This document shows, piece after piece, positions 1 to 10,332 of a stretch of DNA of 10,332 bases (position 1 is its first letter; each line of letters starts with the position of its first letter). The notes beneath the pieces were generated by a model. The model had not been told where the DNA came from. It worked only from the letters and a program-made list of their open reading frames with translations, and did not search any database. Both the position numbers and the translations under genes were made by a program. The DNA comes from VRUE01 sp035698885 (lineage in GTDB: Bacteria > Actinomycetota > Thermoleophilia > Solirubrobacterales > 70-9). Location: positions 1 through 10,332 of the forward strand of contig DASSBJ010000048.1 in assembly GCA_035698885.1 (NCBI GenBank), given 5' to 3'.

Positions 1-646
1 TGCACCGCATCGAGCATGGGTGGCGGGCCGCAGGCGTAGACGGCCGCGCTTTGGGCATCGTCGCCTTCCAGCATCGCCGCGAGCAGGTCGGTGACGTAGC
101 CGTGGTGGCCGATGTGGCCGTCGTCGCTCGCGAGCGCGACCTCGCAGCAGCGGAAGAGATCGTCCAGGCCGCCCGAGTGGGCCTCGTCGCGGAAGCCGAG
201 CAGGACGCGGGCCGGGACGTTGCGCGCGGCGAGCTTGCGGCGCCAGAGCGCTTGCGGGGCGATGCCTATGCCGCCGCCGACGAGGATCGCGCCGGCGGCG
301 TTCTCGGAGAGCTGGCGAGGCATGGAGAAGCCGTTGCCGAGCGGGCCGTTGACCCAGACCCGCTCGCCCTCCACCAGCTCGCAGAGGCGGTCGGTGCCCG
401 GCCCGACGCCCTCGATCAGGAAGTCGAGCCGGACGCCGCCCGCGGCCGGATCGGCGTCGGCGACCGAGAGGGCGCGCGGCAGGAACGGCCGGCCGCCCCG
501 CTCCACCCAGTGCGACTCGCTGGCGAGCATGTAGAACTGGCCCGCCTCGGGCTCGGGCCCCTCACTGTCGAGCAGCGAGAAGACGCGGTAGCCGCCGGAG
601 TCGTGGCTGTCGAGGACCTCGCAGGCGCGGCGCCCGAAGGGGGCGG

Positions 647-650
<4 letters not shown>
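1..650 (-). CDS. pyrK: Dihydroorotate dehydrogenase electron-transfer subunit, PyrK-like (3' end outside window)
   Basis: I translated this frame by hand on the minus strand; 216 residues are visible and the gene runs off the left edge. It reads as a ferredoxin-reductase-type flavoprotein. The FAD-binding beta-barrel carries PRALS at residues 58-62 (the RPxS-like flavin motif). The linker GPLGNGF is at 102-108, which is typical of PyrK. The nucleotide-binding loop GGGIGIAP is at 125-132, and ACGPPPM at 206-212 is the usual NAD-domain end motif. In class 1B dihydroorotate dehydrogenases PyrK passes electrons from the PyrD flavin through a [2Fe-2S] cluster and FAD to NAD+. The cysteine-rich cluster motif would lie just past the edge and cannot be checked. 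The ATG overlaps the carB stop as ATGA (647-650), so translation is probably coupled to carB. The family assignment is strong. Which reductase subfamily it belongs to is supported mainly by operon context. Confidence 0.9.
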
Positions 651-4864
<4,214 letters not shown>

Positions 4865-4868
<4 letters not shown>

Positions 4869-6211
4869 GCGGCCACCCCCAACGAGAAGCTGCGCAGCCG
4901 GTAGGCGACCTGGCCGCCGGCGAGGGTCATCACGACGCGCCCGGTCAGCCTGCGCCCGGCGCACCAGGAGTTGGCCGAGCGGCTCTCGTAGCCCTGCTCG
5001 CCGACGGTCCACTCGGCGCCGAGGTCGCAGAGGGCGATGTTCGCCTCGCTGCCGGGGGCGAGGCTCGGTCGCTCGAGGCCGAAGGGCGCGGCGCCGCCGG
5101 CGAGCCGCTCGACCAGCAGGCCCAGCTCGATCGTCCCCGGCAGGACGAGCTCGGTGTGCAGGGCGGCGAAGGCGGTCTCCAGCCCGGTCACGCCCATCGC
5201 GGCCTGCTCGAAGGGCAGGTCCTTTTCCTCCGCCGCGTGCGGCGCGTGGTCGGTCGCGACGCACTCGATCGTGCCGTCGCGCAGTCCGGCGATCAGCGCT
5301 TGACGGTCGCTCTCGGCGCGCAGCGGCGGGTTCATCTTGAAGCGGTGGGGATCGAGCGTGCGCAGCTCCTCGTCGGTCAGGCAGAGGTGATGCGGGCTCG
5401 CCTCGGCGCTGATCCGGACGCCGGCGGCCTTCGCCGCCCGCACCGCCTCGACCGACTCGGCGGCGGAGAGGTGCTGGACGTGGATGCGGCCGTCCTCGTA
5501 GGCGGCGATCGCGGCGTCGCGGGCGATCGTCGTCGACTCGGAGATCGAGGGGATTCCGGCCAGGCCGAGCACCGCCGAGACCGGGCCCTCGTGCATCACG
5601 CCGTCGCCGGAGAGCTCGGGGTCCTCCTCATGCAGGGCGATCGTGCCGCCGCAGAGACGCTGGTACTGGAGCGCGCGGCGCAGCACCCGGGCGCTGCGGA
5701 TCGGCAGCCCGTCGTCGCTGAAGCCGAGCGCCCCAGCGTCGCGCAGCGAGCCCATTTCGGTCAGCTCCTCCCCCGCCATCGCGCGGGTGACCGTGGCGAG
5801 GAAGCCGAGCGGGACCGAGGCCGCCTCGCGGGCGGCCTCGCGCAGCGCCTCGACGTCGGCCGGGGTCGAGACCGGGGGCTCGGTGTTGGCCATCGCGATC
5901 GCGCCGCAATAGCCGCCCGCCGCGGCGGCCCGGCTGCCGGTCTCGATGTCCTCCTTGTGCTCCTGGCCCGGGACCCGCAGATGGACGTGCGGGTCGAAGA
6001 AGCCCGGGAAGGCGTGCAGCCCCTCGGCGTCGACCTCCTCCAGTCCCTCGACCGCGGCGCCCGGAGCGGCGAGCTCGGCGATCCGGCCCTCGCGGACGAT
6101 CACGTCGCGGACGCCCTCGATCCCGGCGACCGGGTCGAGCACTGTCGCGCCGCGCAGAACCGCGTCGGCGCCCACGCCGGCGCGCATGTCCAGGCTCTCG
6201 GCGAGGCTCAC
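4865..6211 (-). CDS. pyrC: Dihydroorotase, type I
   Basis: A protein of 448 residues that cyclises carbamoyl aspartate to dihydroorotate, the third step of the pathway. It is an amidohydrolase of the type I (PyrC/AllB-like) family. Metal and substrate motifs are in the expected order and spacing: HVH (His75, His77) in DPHVHLRVPG, MANTEPP (107-113), Asp167 in FSDDG, His194 in ALHEED, His247 in QHLSA, and Asp321 in TDHAPH. The usual MPNT motif reads MANT here; the Asn is kept. The chosen start is a GTG at 6211 that overlaps the pyrB stop as GTGA. An ATG at 6187 (residue 9), with GAGAG seven bases upstream, is a reasonable alternative and would cost only eight residues before the first beta strand. 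Allantoinase or hydantoinase would be the alternative family reading, but the operon context settles it. Confidence 0.95.
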
Positions 6212-7158
6212 GCCGGCTGCCCCAACGGGGTCGGGGCCTGCTCGACCGGCGCCGGGCGCTGGCCACCGGCGGCCAGCAGCTCGTAGAGGAGCGCCATCCG
6301 CACGACCAGGCCGGAGGCGACCTGCTCGCCGATCAGCGACTGCGGCGAGTCGATCGCCTCGCCGGACAGCTCGACGCCGCGGTTGACCGGGCCGGGGTGC
6401 ATCAGCAGCTGGTTGCGACCGAGCCGGCGCGAGTCGATCTGGAAGTGGGCGGCGTACTCGCGGACCGAGGGGACGAAGCTCTCCGCCATGCGCTCGCGTT
6501 GCAGCCGCAGCGCGTAGACCACGTCGGCCTCGCCGAGTCGGTCGAGCGAGTGGGTGACCGCGCAGCCGAGCTGCTCGATCCCACGCGGGATCAGCGCCGG
6601 CGGCCCGCAGAGGGTCACCTCCGCGCCCATCGCCTGGAAGGCGATCAGGTTCGAGCGGGCGACGCGGCTGTGCAGGACGTCGCCGACGATCCAGATCCGC
6701 CTGCCCTCGACCGCGCCGAGCCGGCGGCGCAGCGCGAACAGGTCGAGCAGCGCCTGGCTCGGGTGCTCGTGCTTGCCGTCGCCGGCGTTGACCACCGCCG
6801 CCTCGCTCCAGCCGGCGACGAGCTGGGCGGCGCCGGCGTAGGGGTGGCGGATCACGATCGCCGCCGGGTCGTAGGCGGAGAGCGTCGCGCAGGTGTCCTT
6901 CAGCGACTCGCCCTTGTCGACCGACGAGCCCGCGGCCTTGAGCGAGATCAGGTCGGCCGAGAGGCGTTTCGCCGCCAGTTCGAAGGAGGCGCTGGTACGG
7001 GTGCTTGCCTCGTAGAAGAGGCTGACCACGGTGCGGCCGCGCAGCGTCGGCACCTTCTTGATGTCGCGCCGCCCGACCTCGGCGAAGCTCTCGGCCCGGT
7101 CGAGGATCGCCTCGATCTGGGCCCGGTCGAGGTCCTCGATCGCCAGCAGATGCTTCAT
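6208..7158 (-). CDS. pyrB: Aspartate carbamoyltransferase catalytic subunit
   Basis: A protein of 316 residues, the normal length. It joins carbamoyl phosphate and aspartate to give carbamoyl aspartate, the committed pyrimidine step. The carbamoyl phosphate loop STRTS is at 52-56 and is followed by SFE. The mobile 80s loop SSVDKGESLKDT spans 78-89. HPYAG at 105-109 and the GDGKHEHPSQALLDL block (about 126-140) belong to the carbamoyl phosphate/aspartate site. HPGPVNRG near residue 275 is the family's C-terminal signature. No regulatory PyrI gene is seen next to it, as expected for an operon controlled by PyrR. The ATG overlaps the pyrR stop as ATGA (7155-7158), with a GAGG seven bases upstream inside pyrR. 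Ornithine carbamoyltransferase is excluded by the motif set and by context. Confidence 0.97.
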   Translation of the reverse strand: MKHLLAIEDLDRAQIEAILDRAESFAEVGRRDIKKVPTLRGRTVVSLFYEASTRTSASFELAAKRLSADLISLKAAGSSVDKGESLKDTCATLSAYDPAAIVIRHPYAGAAQLVAGWSEAAVVNAGDGKHEHPSQALLDLFALRRRLGAVEGRRIWIVGDVLHSRVARSNLIAFQAMGAEVTLCGPPALIPRGIEQLGCAVTHSLDRLGEADVVYALRLQRERMAESFVPSVREYAAHFQIDSRRLGRNQLLMHPGPVNRGVELSGEAIDSPQSLIGEQVASGLVVRMALLYELLAAGGQRPAPVEQAPTPLGQPA

Positions 7159-7709
7159 GCGAGTGCCTCGACGGGCTCGGAGATCGTCACCCGATCGACC
7201 TCGTCGGTCTCCTCGAGCCGCACGTTGACCCGCTCGCCCCGCGCCGTCGGCAGGTTCTTGCCGACGTAGTCGGGGCGGATCGGCAGCTCGCGATGGCCGC
7301 GGTCGCAGAGCACGGCGAGCTGCACCCGCTGCGGCCGGCCGTAGTCGAAGAGGGCGTCGATCGCGGCGCGCACGGTGCGGCCGGTGAACAGCACGTCGTC
7401 GACGAGGACGACGGTGCGGCCGGCGAGGTCGAAGTCGATGTGGGAGGCGTGGACGACCGGCTGCGCGGCGGGGGCCTTGGCGCCGACGTCGTCGCGGTAG
7501 AAGGAGATGTCGAGGTCGCCGATCGGCGTCTCGGCCTCCGTCAGCTCGCCGACCAGGGCGTGCAGGCGGCGGGCGAGCACTGCGCCGCGGGTGTGGATGC
7601 CGACGATCGCCAAGCGCTCGGGCTCCGGGTTGGCCTCGGCGATCTCATGGGCGATCCGCCGTAGCGTCCGCCGCAGGTCGTCGCGCTCCAGCACGACCTT
7701 CTCGCTCAC
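7155..7709 (-). CDS. pyrR: PyrR bifunctional pyr operon regulator / uracil phosphoribosyltransferase
   Basis: A protein of 184 residues, the typical PyrR length. PyrR binds pyr mRNA when UMP or UTP is abundant and lowers expression of the operon; many members also have weak uracil phosphoribosyltransferase activity. The PRPP-binding motif TVVLVDDVLFTGRT is at 99-112. The PyrR-specific block DRGHRELPIRPDYVGKNLP spans 136-154 and contains the basic residues implicated in RNA binding. Near the N-terminus, LRRTLRRIAHEI (12-23) matches the conserved helix of the family. The start is a GTG at 7709, chosen because a strong Shine-Dalgarno sequence (AGGAAGGAG) ends six bases upstream. It is the first gene of the overlapping cluster, and the RNA it should bind lies immediately upstream at 7717-7749. 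Confidence 0.97.
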   Translation of the reverse strand: MSEKVVLERDDLRRTLRRIAHEIAEANPEPERLAIVGIHTRGAVLARRLHALVGELTEAETPIGDLDISFYRDDVGAKAPAAQPVVHASHIDFDLAGRTVVLVDDVLFTGRTVRAAIDALFDYGRPQRVQLAVLCDRGHRELPIRPDYVGKNLPTARGERVNVRLEETDEVDRVTISEPVEALA

Positions 7710-7715
7710 TCTTTG

Positions 7716-7724
7716 CTCCTTCCT
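7716..7724 (-). promoter_or_regulatory. Strong Shine-Dalgarno of pyrR
   Basis: The minus strand reads AGGAAGGAG, then six bases, then the GTG start codon at 7709. This is the best ribosome-binding site in the operon and it fixes the non-ATG start of pyrR. The AAGGA core (7717-7721) is also the 3' arm of the lower stem of the PyrR-binding hairpin, so folding would hide it from the ribosome. Confidence 0.85.
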
Positions 7725-7749
7725 GGCCTCGCGGGACCGGGTTAAAGGA
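7717..7749 (-). promoter_or_regulatory. PyrR-binding RNA loop overlapping the pyrR ribosome-binding site
   Basis: The transcribed strand contains UCCCGCGAGGC at 7736-7726, which matches every fixed position of the core of the known PyrR-binding consensus (UCCNGNGAGGY). The fold also matches. A lower stem pairs UCCUU (7749-7745) with AAGGA (7721-7717). A 5'-side UAA bulge (7744-7742) follows. The upper stem pairs 7741-7735 with 7722-7728 (one C/A mismatch and one U-G pair) and closes the hexaloop CCGCGA (7734-7729; family pattern CNGNGA). The lower stem contains the Shine-Dalgarno core. No U-run terminator hairpin follows before the start codon. This suggests translational repression, as reported for Mycobacterium smegmatis pyr, rather than the Bacillus attenuation mechanism. 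The sequence and pairing are seen directly; the regulation is inferred. Confidence 0.85.
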
Positions 7750-7756
7750 CGGCCTC

Positions 7757-7762
7757 AATGTA
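7757..7762 (-). promoter_or_regulatory. Possible -10 element of the pyr operon
   Basis: TACATT on the minus strand fits the TAnnnT form of an actinobacterial -10 box. It would start transcription near 7750, at the very base of the PyrR-binding hairpin, giving a leader of about 41 nt. No convincing -35 hexamer is seen at 17-19 bp spacing. The operon could also be transcribed from further up through rnz, which lies on the same strand with a gap of only 71 bp. Confidence 0.35.
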
Positions 7763-7780
7763 GCAGCGGGGGCGGCCGAG

Positions 7781-8752
7781 CTATTCGACCGGTTGCGGCT
7801 CGGCGCGTTCTCGGGCGCCGTTGGCGATCAGCTCGGGTCCGCCGCGCTCGGGGAAGGGGATCTCGATCAGGTCGAAGTCGCGCGGGGCGACGGTCGGCTC
7901 GAAGACCTCGCGCGCCTCGTCGAGCACCTTGCCGACGTGGTAGCGGGAGGAGATGTGGACGAGCGCCAGCAGCTCGACCTCCGCCTCGCGGGCGACGGCG
8001 GCGGCCTGGCCGACGGTCGAGTGGCCGGTGTCGGCGGCGCGCTGGACCTCCTCCTCGGAGAAGCTCGCGTCATGGATCAGCAGGTCCGCCCCCCGCGCGG
8101 CCTCCACCGTGGCGTGACAGGGCGCGGTGTCGCCGGTGATCGCCACCGTGCGGCCCGGGCGCGACTCCCCCATCACCTGACCCGGCTCGACCGTACCGCC
8201 GTTCAGCGAGTCGACCGACTCGCCCCGCTGCAGGGCGGCGAAGGAAGGGCCCTCCTTGACCCCGAGCCGCTTGGCCTCCTCGGGGTCGAAGCGGCCGGGC
8301 CGCTCGGCCTCGACCAGCGCGTAGCCGTGCGCGCGCACGCTGTGCTCGACCGGGAAGGCTCGCACCTCGGCGCCCGCGCAGGGAATCGCGTCGCCGGGGT
8401 CGATTTCGACCAGCTCGAGCTTGTAGCCGACCCTTCCGATCACCCTCCCGAGGCTGCCGATCAGGTCGCGCAGCCCGCGCGGCCCGTAGATCGTCAGCGG
8501 CCGCTCGCGCTCGGTCAGGTCGTACGTTTTGAGCAGCCCCGGCAGGCCGAGGAAGTGGTCGGCGTGGAAGTGGGTGAAGTAGATCGCGTCGACCTGGGCC
8601 AGCCCGAGCGAGCGCTGCATCTGTCGCTGCGTCCCCTCGCCGCAGTCGAACAGCAGCCGTTCGCCGCCGCGGGCGACGAGCACGCCGGCCGTATTGCGCC
8701 GTGCCGACGGCACGGCGCCGCCCGTGCCGAGGAAGGCAACCGAGAGGTCCAT
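7781..8752 (-). CDS. rnz: Ribonuclease Z (tRNA 3' processing endonuclease)
   Basis: A protein of 323 residues, matching the short bacterial (ElaC-type) RNase Z. It cuts tRNA precursors just after the discriminator base so that CCA can be added. It is a metallo-beta-lactamase-fold zinc enzyme. FLGTGGAVPS is at 7-16 and RNTAG at 19-23. The metal motif HFHADH (61-66) has all its ligands. Further ligands are His137 in FPVEHSV, Asp208 in TGDT, and His266 in HISSRY. The region 152-195 has the GVKEGPSFAALQRGE-type segment of the family's flexible tRNA-binding arm. Upstream spacing to the divergent tRNA-Arg gene is 28 bp, and that tRNA lacks an encoded CCA, so it is a natural substrate. No Shine-Dalgarno sequence is seen, and a TATCCT box eight bases before the ATG allows a leaderless transcript. 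Confidence 0.96.
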   Translation of the reverse strand: MDLSVAFLGTGGAVPSARRNTAGVLVARGGERLLFDCGEGTQRQMQRSLGLAQVDAIYFTHFHADHFLGLPGLLKTYDLTERERPLTIYGPRGLRDLIGSLGRVIGRVGYKLELVEIDPGDAIPCAGAEVRAFPVEHSVRAHGYALVEAERPGRFDPEEAKRLGVKEGPSFAALQRGESVDSLNGGTVEPGQVMGESRPGRTVAITGDTAPCHATVEAARGADLLIHDASFSEEEVQRAADTGHSTVGQAAAVAREAEVELLALVHISSRYHVGKVLDEAREVFEPTVAPRDFDLIEIPFPERGGPELIANGARERAEPQPVE

Positions 8753-8760
8753 GGCCCGCG

Positions 8761-8770
8761 AGGATAAGCT
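8761..8770. promoter_or_regulatory. Possible overlapping divergent -10 boxes (tRNA-Arg and rnz)
   Basis: In the 28-bp gap between rnz and the tRNA gene, the plus strand reads TAAGCT (8765-8770) and the minus strand reads TATCCT (8766-8761). Both fit TAnnnT and share the central TA. The first would start RNA about 4-6 nt before the mature tRNA 5' end. The second would start RNA at or within a few bases of the rnz ATG. No -35 hexamers are evident on either side, and the rnz -35 would have to lie inside the tRNA gene. This is a suggestion from spacing, not a firm call. Confidence 0.35.
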
Positions 8771-8780
8771 GAAGGGGCAA

Positions 8781-8854
8781 GCGCCCGTAGCTCAGCTGGA
8801 TAGAGCGCTTCCCTCCGGAGGAAGAGGCCGCAGGTTCGAATCCTGCCGGGCGCG
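8781..8854 (+). tRNA. tRNA-Arg (anticodon CCG)
   Basis: A complete 74-nt cloverleaf can be drawn. The acceptor arms GCGCCCG (8781-8787) and CGGGCGC (8847-8853) pair fully. The D stem is GCTC/GAGC (8790-8793 with 8803-8806). The anticodon stem is CTTCC/GGAAG (8808-8812 with 8820-8824), with a seven-base loop whose anticodon CCG is at 8815-8817. The variable loop is five bases. The T stem is GCAGG/CCTGC around TTCGAAT. The discriminator is G8854. The next bases are TCG and not CCA, so CCA must be added after RNase Z cleavage. It reads the Arg codon CGG, which is frequent in the surrounding genes. A protein gene starts three bases after it. Confidence 0.97.
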
Positions 8855-8857
8855 TCG

Positions 8858-9577
8858 ATGTTGAGCGTTCTCACCGAGACCCGCCCGCCGCGCGGCGCGA
8901 TCGTCGTGGTCGTCGTCGGTCTGGTCGCGACGGTCGCGGCTGCGCTGCTGGCCACCGAATCGGCCGGCGGGTCATCGGTGCAGATCGAATGGGAAAGGGG
9001 CGGCGCGATACCCCCCTCGCGTCCCGCCGCGATTCCGGGCGGCGGCTCGATGCGGCTCGGCAGCGGCGAGATCGAGGCGACCGAAGAGAACGTCGACGGC
9101 GAATACGTCTACCGGGTGAGCACGGTGCTGACGATCGCCGCCGGCTCGGCGGTCGGACAGGCGCGGCTGCGCTGCCGGATGCGCGGCGGGCCGCGCTCGG
9201 AACTCGGCCGCACGGTCAACAGCCGCGGCGCCTTCCCGCGCTCGAGCGGCGAATACAACCTGACCAAGCAGGACGTGCCCGGAAGCGTCGGCATCAGGCT
9301 GCCGATCCGCGGCGCCGAATACGCCTCGCTCGAATTCGAAGACGCCTTCGACGCGTTCACCGAATTGCCCGGCGTCGTCGTCAGCTGGGCGCCCCACCGG
9401 GAGAAATCGCAGGAATGGCAGTGGGGGCTGCCGGAAGGGCGCCCGGCGCAGCCGCTCTCGCTCGGCTTCGCCTCCTTCTGGCGGGCCACCGGGCCGCCGC
9501 TGGCGCGGATCTCCTGCACGCTGGAAAACGACGCCGGCGCCGCGACCGTGCGGACCGGCGGCGCCCTCGAACGCTAG
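8858..9577 (+). CDS. Unrecognised protein with a single N-terminal membrane segment
   Basis: A protein of 239 residues that I do not recognise. It has a short N-terminus with two arginines (9 and 12), then a hydrophobic segment at about 14-32 (a run of Val, then Val/Ala/Leu). A Gly/Pro/Ser-rich linker to about residue 66 follows, then an exported-looking domain of alternating short polar and beta-type stretches. Two cysteines (106 and 220) could form a disulfide. No lipobox is seen, so it is more likely a membrane anchor or uncleaved signal than a lipoprotein. The ATG at 8858 is the first start after an in-frame TAG at 8801 and the only one ahead of the hydrophobic segment apart from TTG at codon 2. 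It lies three bases after the tRNA, with no Shine-Dalgarno sequence. Glu codons are 15 GAA to 5 GAG, the reverse of its neighbours. Its function is unknown. Confidence 0.8.
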   Translation: MLSVLTETRPPRGAIVVVVVGLVATVAAALLATESAGGSSVQIEWERGGAIPPSRPAAIPGGGSMRLGSGEIEATEENVDGEYVYRVSTVLTIAAGSAVGQARLRCRMRGGPRSELGRTVNSRGAFPRSSGEYNLTKQDVPGSVGIRLPIRGAEYASLEFEDAFDAFTELPGVVVSWAPHREKSQEWQWGLPEGRPAQPLSLGFASFWRATGPPLARISCTLENDAGAATVRTGGALER

Positions 9578-10326
9578 TCGCCCGGCGCGACGAGCAGCTC
9601 CGGCCCCTCGATTCCCTTGCCGACCTTGTTCAGCTTCGGGTTCGCCGGCGCGCCCTGCATCCGCGAGGCGGGCAGCGGCCCGCACATCGCGATCGCGTCC
9701 TCGGCGCTCAGGTCGGGACGCAGCCAGGCGGCCTCGGCGTCGGCGCTCGGCAGGATCGCCGGCATCCGGTCGTGGACCGGCGCGACGACCTCGTTCGGCG
9801 TCGTGGTGACGATCGTGCAGCTGTAGAGCCAGCCGTCGTCGGCGCCGCGGTCCTCCTCGTCCTCCCACTCCTTGCGCGTGCAGAGGCCGGCGAAGGCGAA
9901 CAGCTCGCCGCCGTCGACGGTGAAGCGCCACGGCTGGCGCGGCTGCTTCGGGTCCTCGGCCTTCATCCACTCGTAGAAGCCGTCGGCGACGATCAGGCAG
10001 CGGTGGCGGAACTTGCCGACCAGCGGCGCGTAGGCGCGGCTCGAGTCGAGGTTCTCGGCTTTCGCGTTGATCATCCGGTAGCCGACCTTGAGGTCCTTGG
10101 CCCAACGCGGCACCAGACCCCAGCGCATCAGCCGCGCCTCGCGCTCGCCCCGCTCGGCCTCGTCCGGGGCGGGCGAGGAGCGCACGGTCAGGACCTCCTG
10201 GGTCGGCGCGACGTTGAACCGCTCGAGGCCCCCCCTGCTGCGCTCGAGCGAGCGTTCCAGCTCGACCTGGAAGCGGTCGGCGACCGTCTTCGTGTCCTTC
10301 GCCGTGACCGTGAAGCGCCCGCACAT
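9574..10326 (-). CDS. SRAP-domain protein (YedK/HMCES family), abasic-site DNA-protein crosslinker
   Basis: A protein of 250 residues covering the whole SRAP domain. Members link covalently, through the N-terminal Cys2, to abasic sites in single-stranded DNA and so protect them from cleavage and error-prone bypass. All hallmark residues are present. Cys2 is in MCGRF, exposed after Met removal. FNVAPTQ is at 37-43 and MRWGLVPRWAKD at 67-78. Asn87 is in INAKAE, Glu119 in ADGFYEW, and His185 in HDRMP. An acidic and charged insert lies at 152-164. The ATG at 10326 must be the true start because Cys2 has to be the second residue. The promoter region is beyond the right edge. Its 3' end overlaps the convergent upstream gene by four bases, and no terminator is seen between them. 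The family is often found near unrelated housekeeping genes, so context adds little. Confidence 0.96.
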   Translation of the reverse strand: MCGRFTVTAKDTKTVADRFQVELERSLERSRGGLERFNVAPTQEVLTVRSSPAPDEAERGEREARLMRWGLVPRWAKDLKVGYRMINAKAENLDSSRAYAPLVGKFRHRCLIVADGFYEWMKAEDPKQPRQPWRFTVDGGELFAFAGLCTRKEWEDEEDRGADDGWLYSCTIVTTTPNEVVAPVHDRMPAILPSADAEAAWLRPDLSAEDAIAMCGPLPASRMQGAPANPKLNKVGKGIEGPELLVAPGD

Positions 10327-10332
10327 GGCTAC

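Noticed and set aside
4869..5264. An upstream extension of carA to 5264
   Set aside because: The extra 132 residues are an out-of-frame reading of pyrC; the conserved CarA N-terminus begins at 4868.
5156..6286. A 376-residue plus-strand open frame opposite pyrC
   Set aside because: It is antisense to a complete dihydroorotase and has biased composition with no motif.
7710..7780. A Bacillus-type pyr attenuator (antiterminator/terminator pair)
   Set aside because: The leader is only about 70 bases and shows the PyrR loop, but no second hairpin followed by a U-run.
8515..8955. A 146-residue minus-strand open frame crossing the tRNA
   Set aside because: It contains GRIRTCGLFL, the well-known artefact obtained by translating the antisense of a tRNA gene; the rest is an out-of-frame reading of rnz.
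8972..10324. A 450-residue minus-strand frame spanning the SRAP gene and the unknown gene
   Set aside because: It is out of frame with the intact SRAP protein, is Arg/Ala/Gly-rich, and lacks any motif.

Overview
The window comes from a high-GC bacterial chromosome, most likely an actinobacterium. My best guess is a Thermoleophilia/Solirubrobacterales-like lineage. That guess rests on the strong G/C bias at third codon positions, a PyrR-type pyrimidine operon whose leader resembles the mycobacterial translational-repression arrangement, and a PyrK-type subunit, which common actinobacterial models lack. Lineage is inference; no 16S or other phylogenetic marker is present.

Layout. Positions 1-7709 on the minus strand hold a pyrimidine (UMP) biosynthesis operon, read right to left: pyrR, pyrB, pyrC, carA, carB, then a pyrK-like gene cut off by the left window edge. 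Every junction overlaps (4, 4, 4, 8 and 4 bp), so the cluster is almost certainly one translationally coupled transcript. It encodes carbamoyl phosphate synthetase (CarA/CarB), aspartate transcarbamoylase (PyrB), dihydroorotase (PyrC) and the FAD/NAD electron-transfer subunit of a class 1B dihydroorotate dehydrogenase. These are the steps from glutamine/bicarbonate up to orotate; pyrD, and perhaps pyrF/pyrE, should lie beyond the left edge.

The 71-bp gap before pyrR (7710-7780) contains a close match to the PyrR-binding RNA loop. Its lower stem pairs with the pyrR Shine-Dalgarno sequence. The operon therefore appears to be autoregulated by PyrR at the level of translation initiation, with no attenuator terminator visible.

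Upstream and on the same strand is rnz (RNase Z, 7781-8752). It diverges, across 28 bp, from a plus-strand tRNA-Arg(CCG) gene (8781-8854) that does not encode its CCA tail. Only 3 nt after the tRNA discriminator base, an unrecognised membrane-anchored protein gene starts (8858-9577, plus). It has no room for a Shine-Dalgarno sequence and has a Glu codon preference opposite to its neighbours. Cleavage of a tRNA-mRNA transcript by RNase Z would leave a nearly leaderless mRNA, which is the most unusual arrangement in the window. This gene converges on an SRAP-domain (YedK/HMCES) abasic-site-shielding protein gene (9574-10326, minus), and the two stop codons share one CTAG.

No mobile elements, CRISPR arrays or long non-coding stretches are visible. 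The many long open frames opposite the real genes are what high GC content produces.
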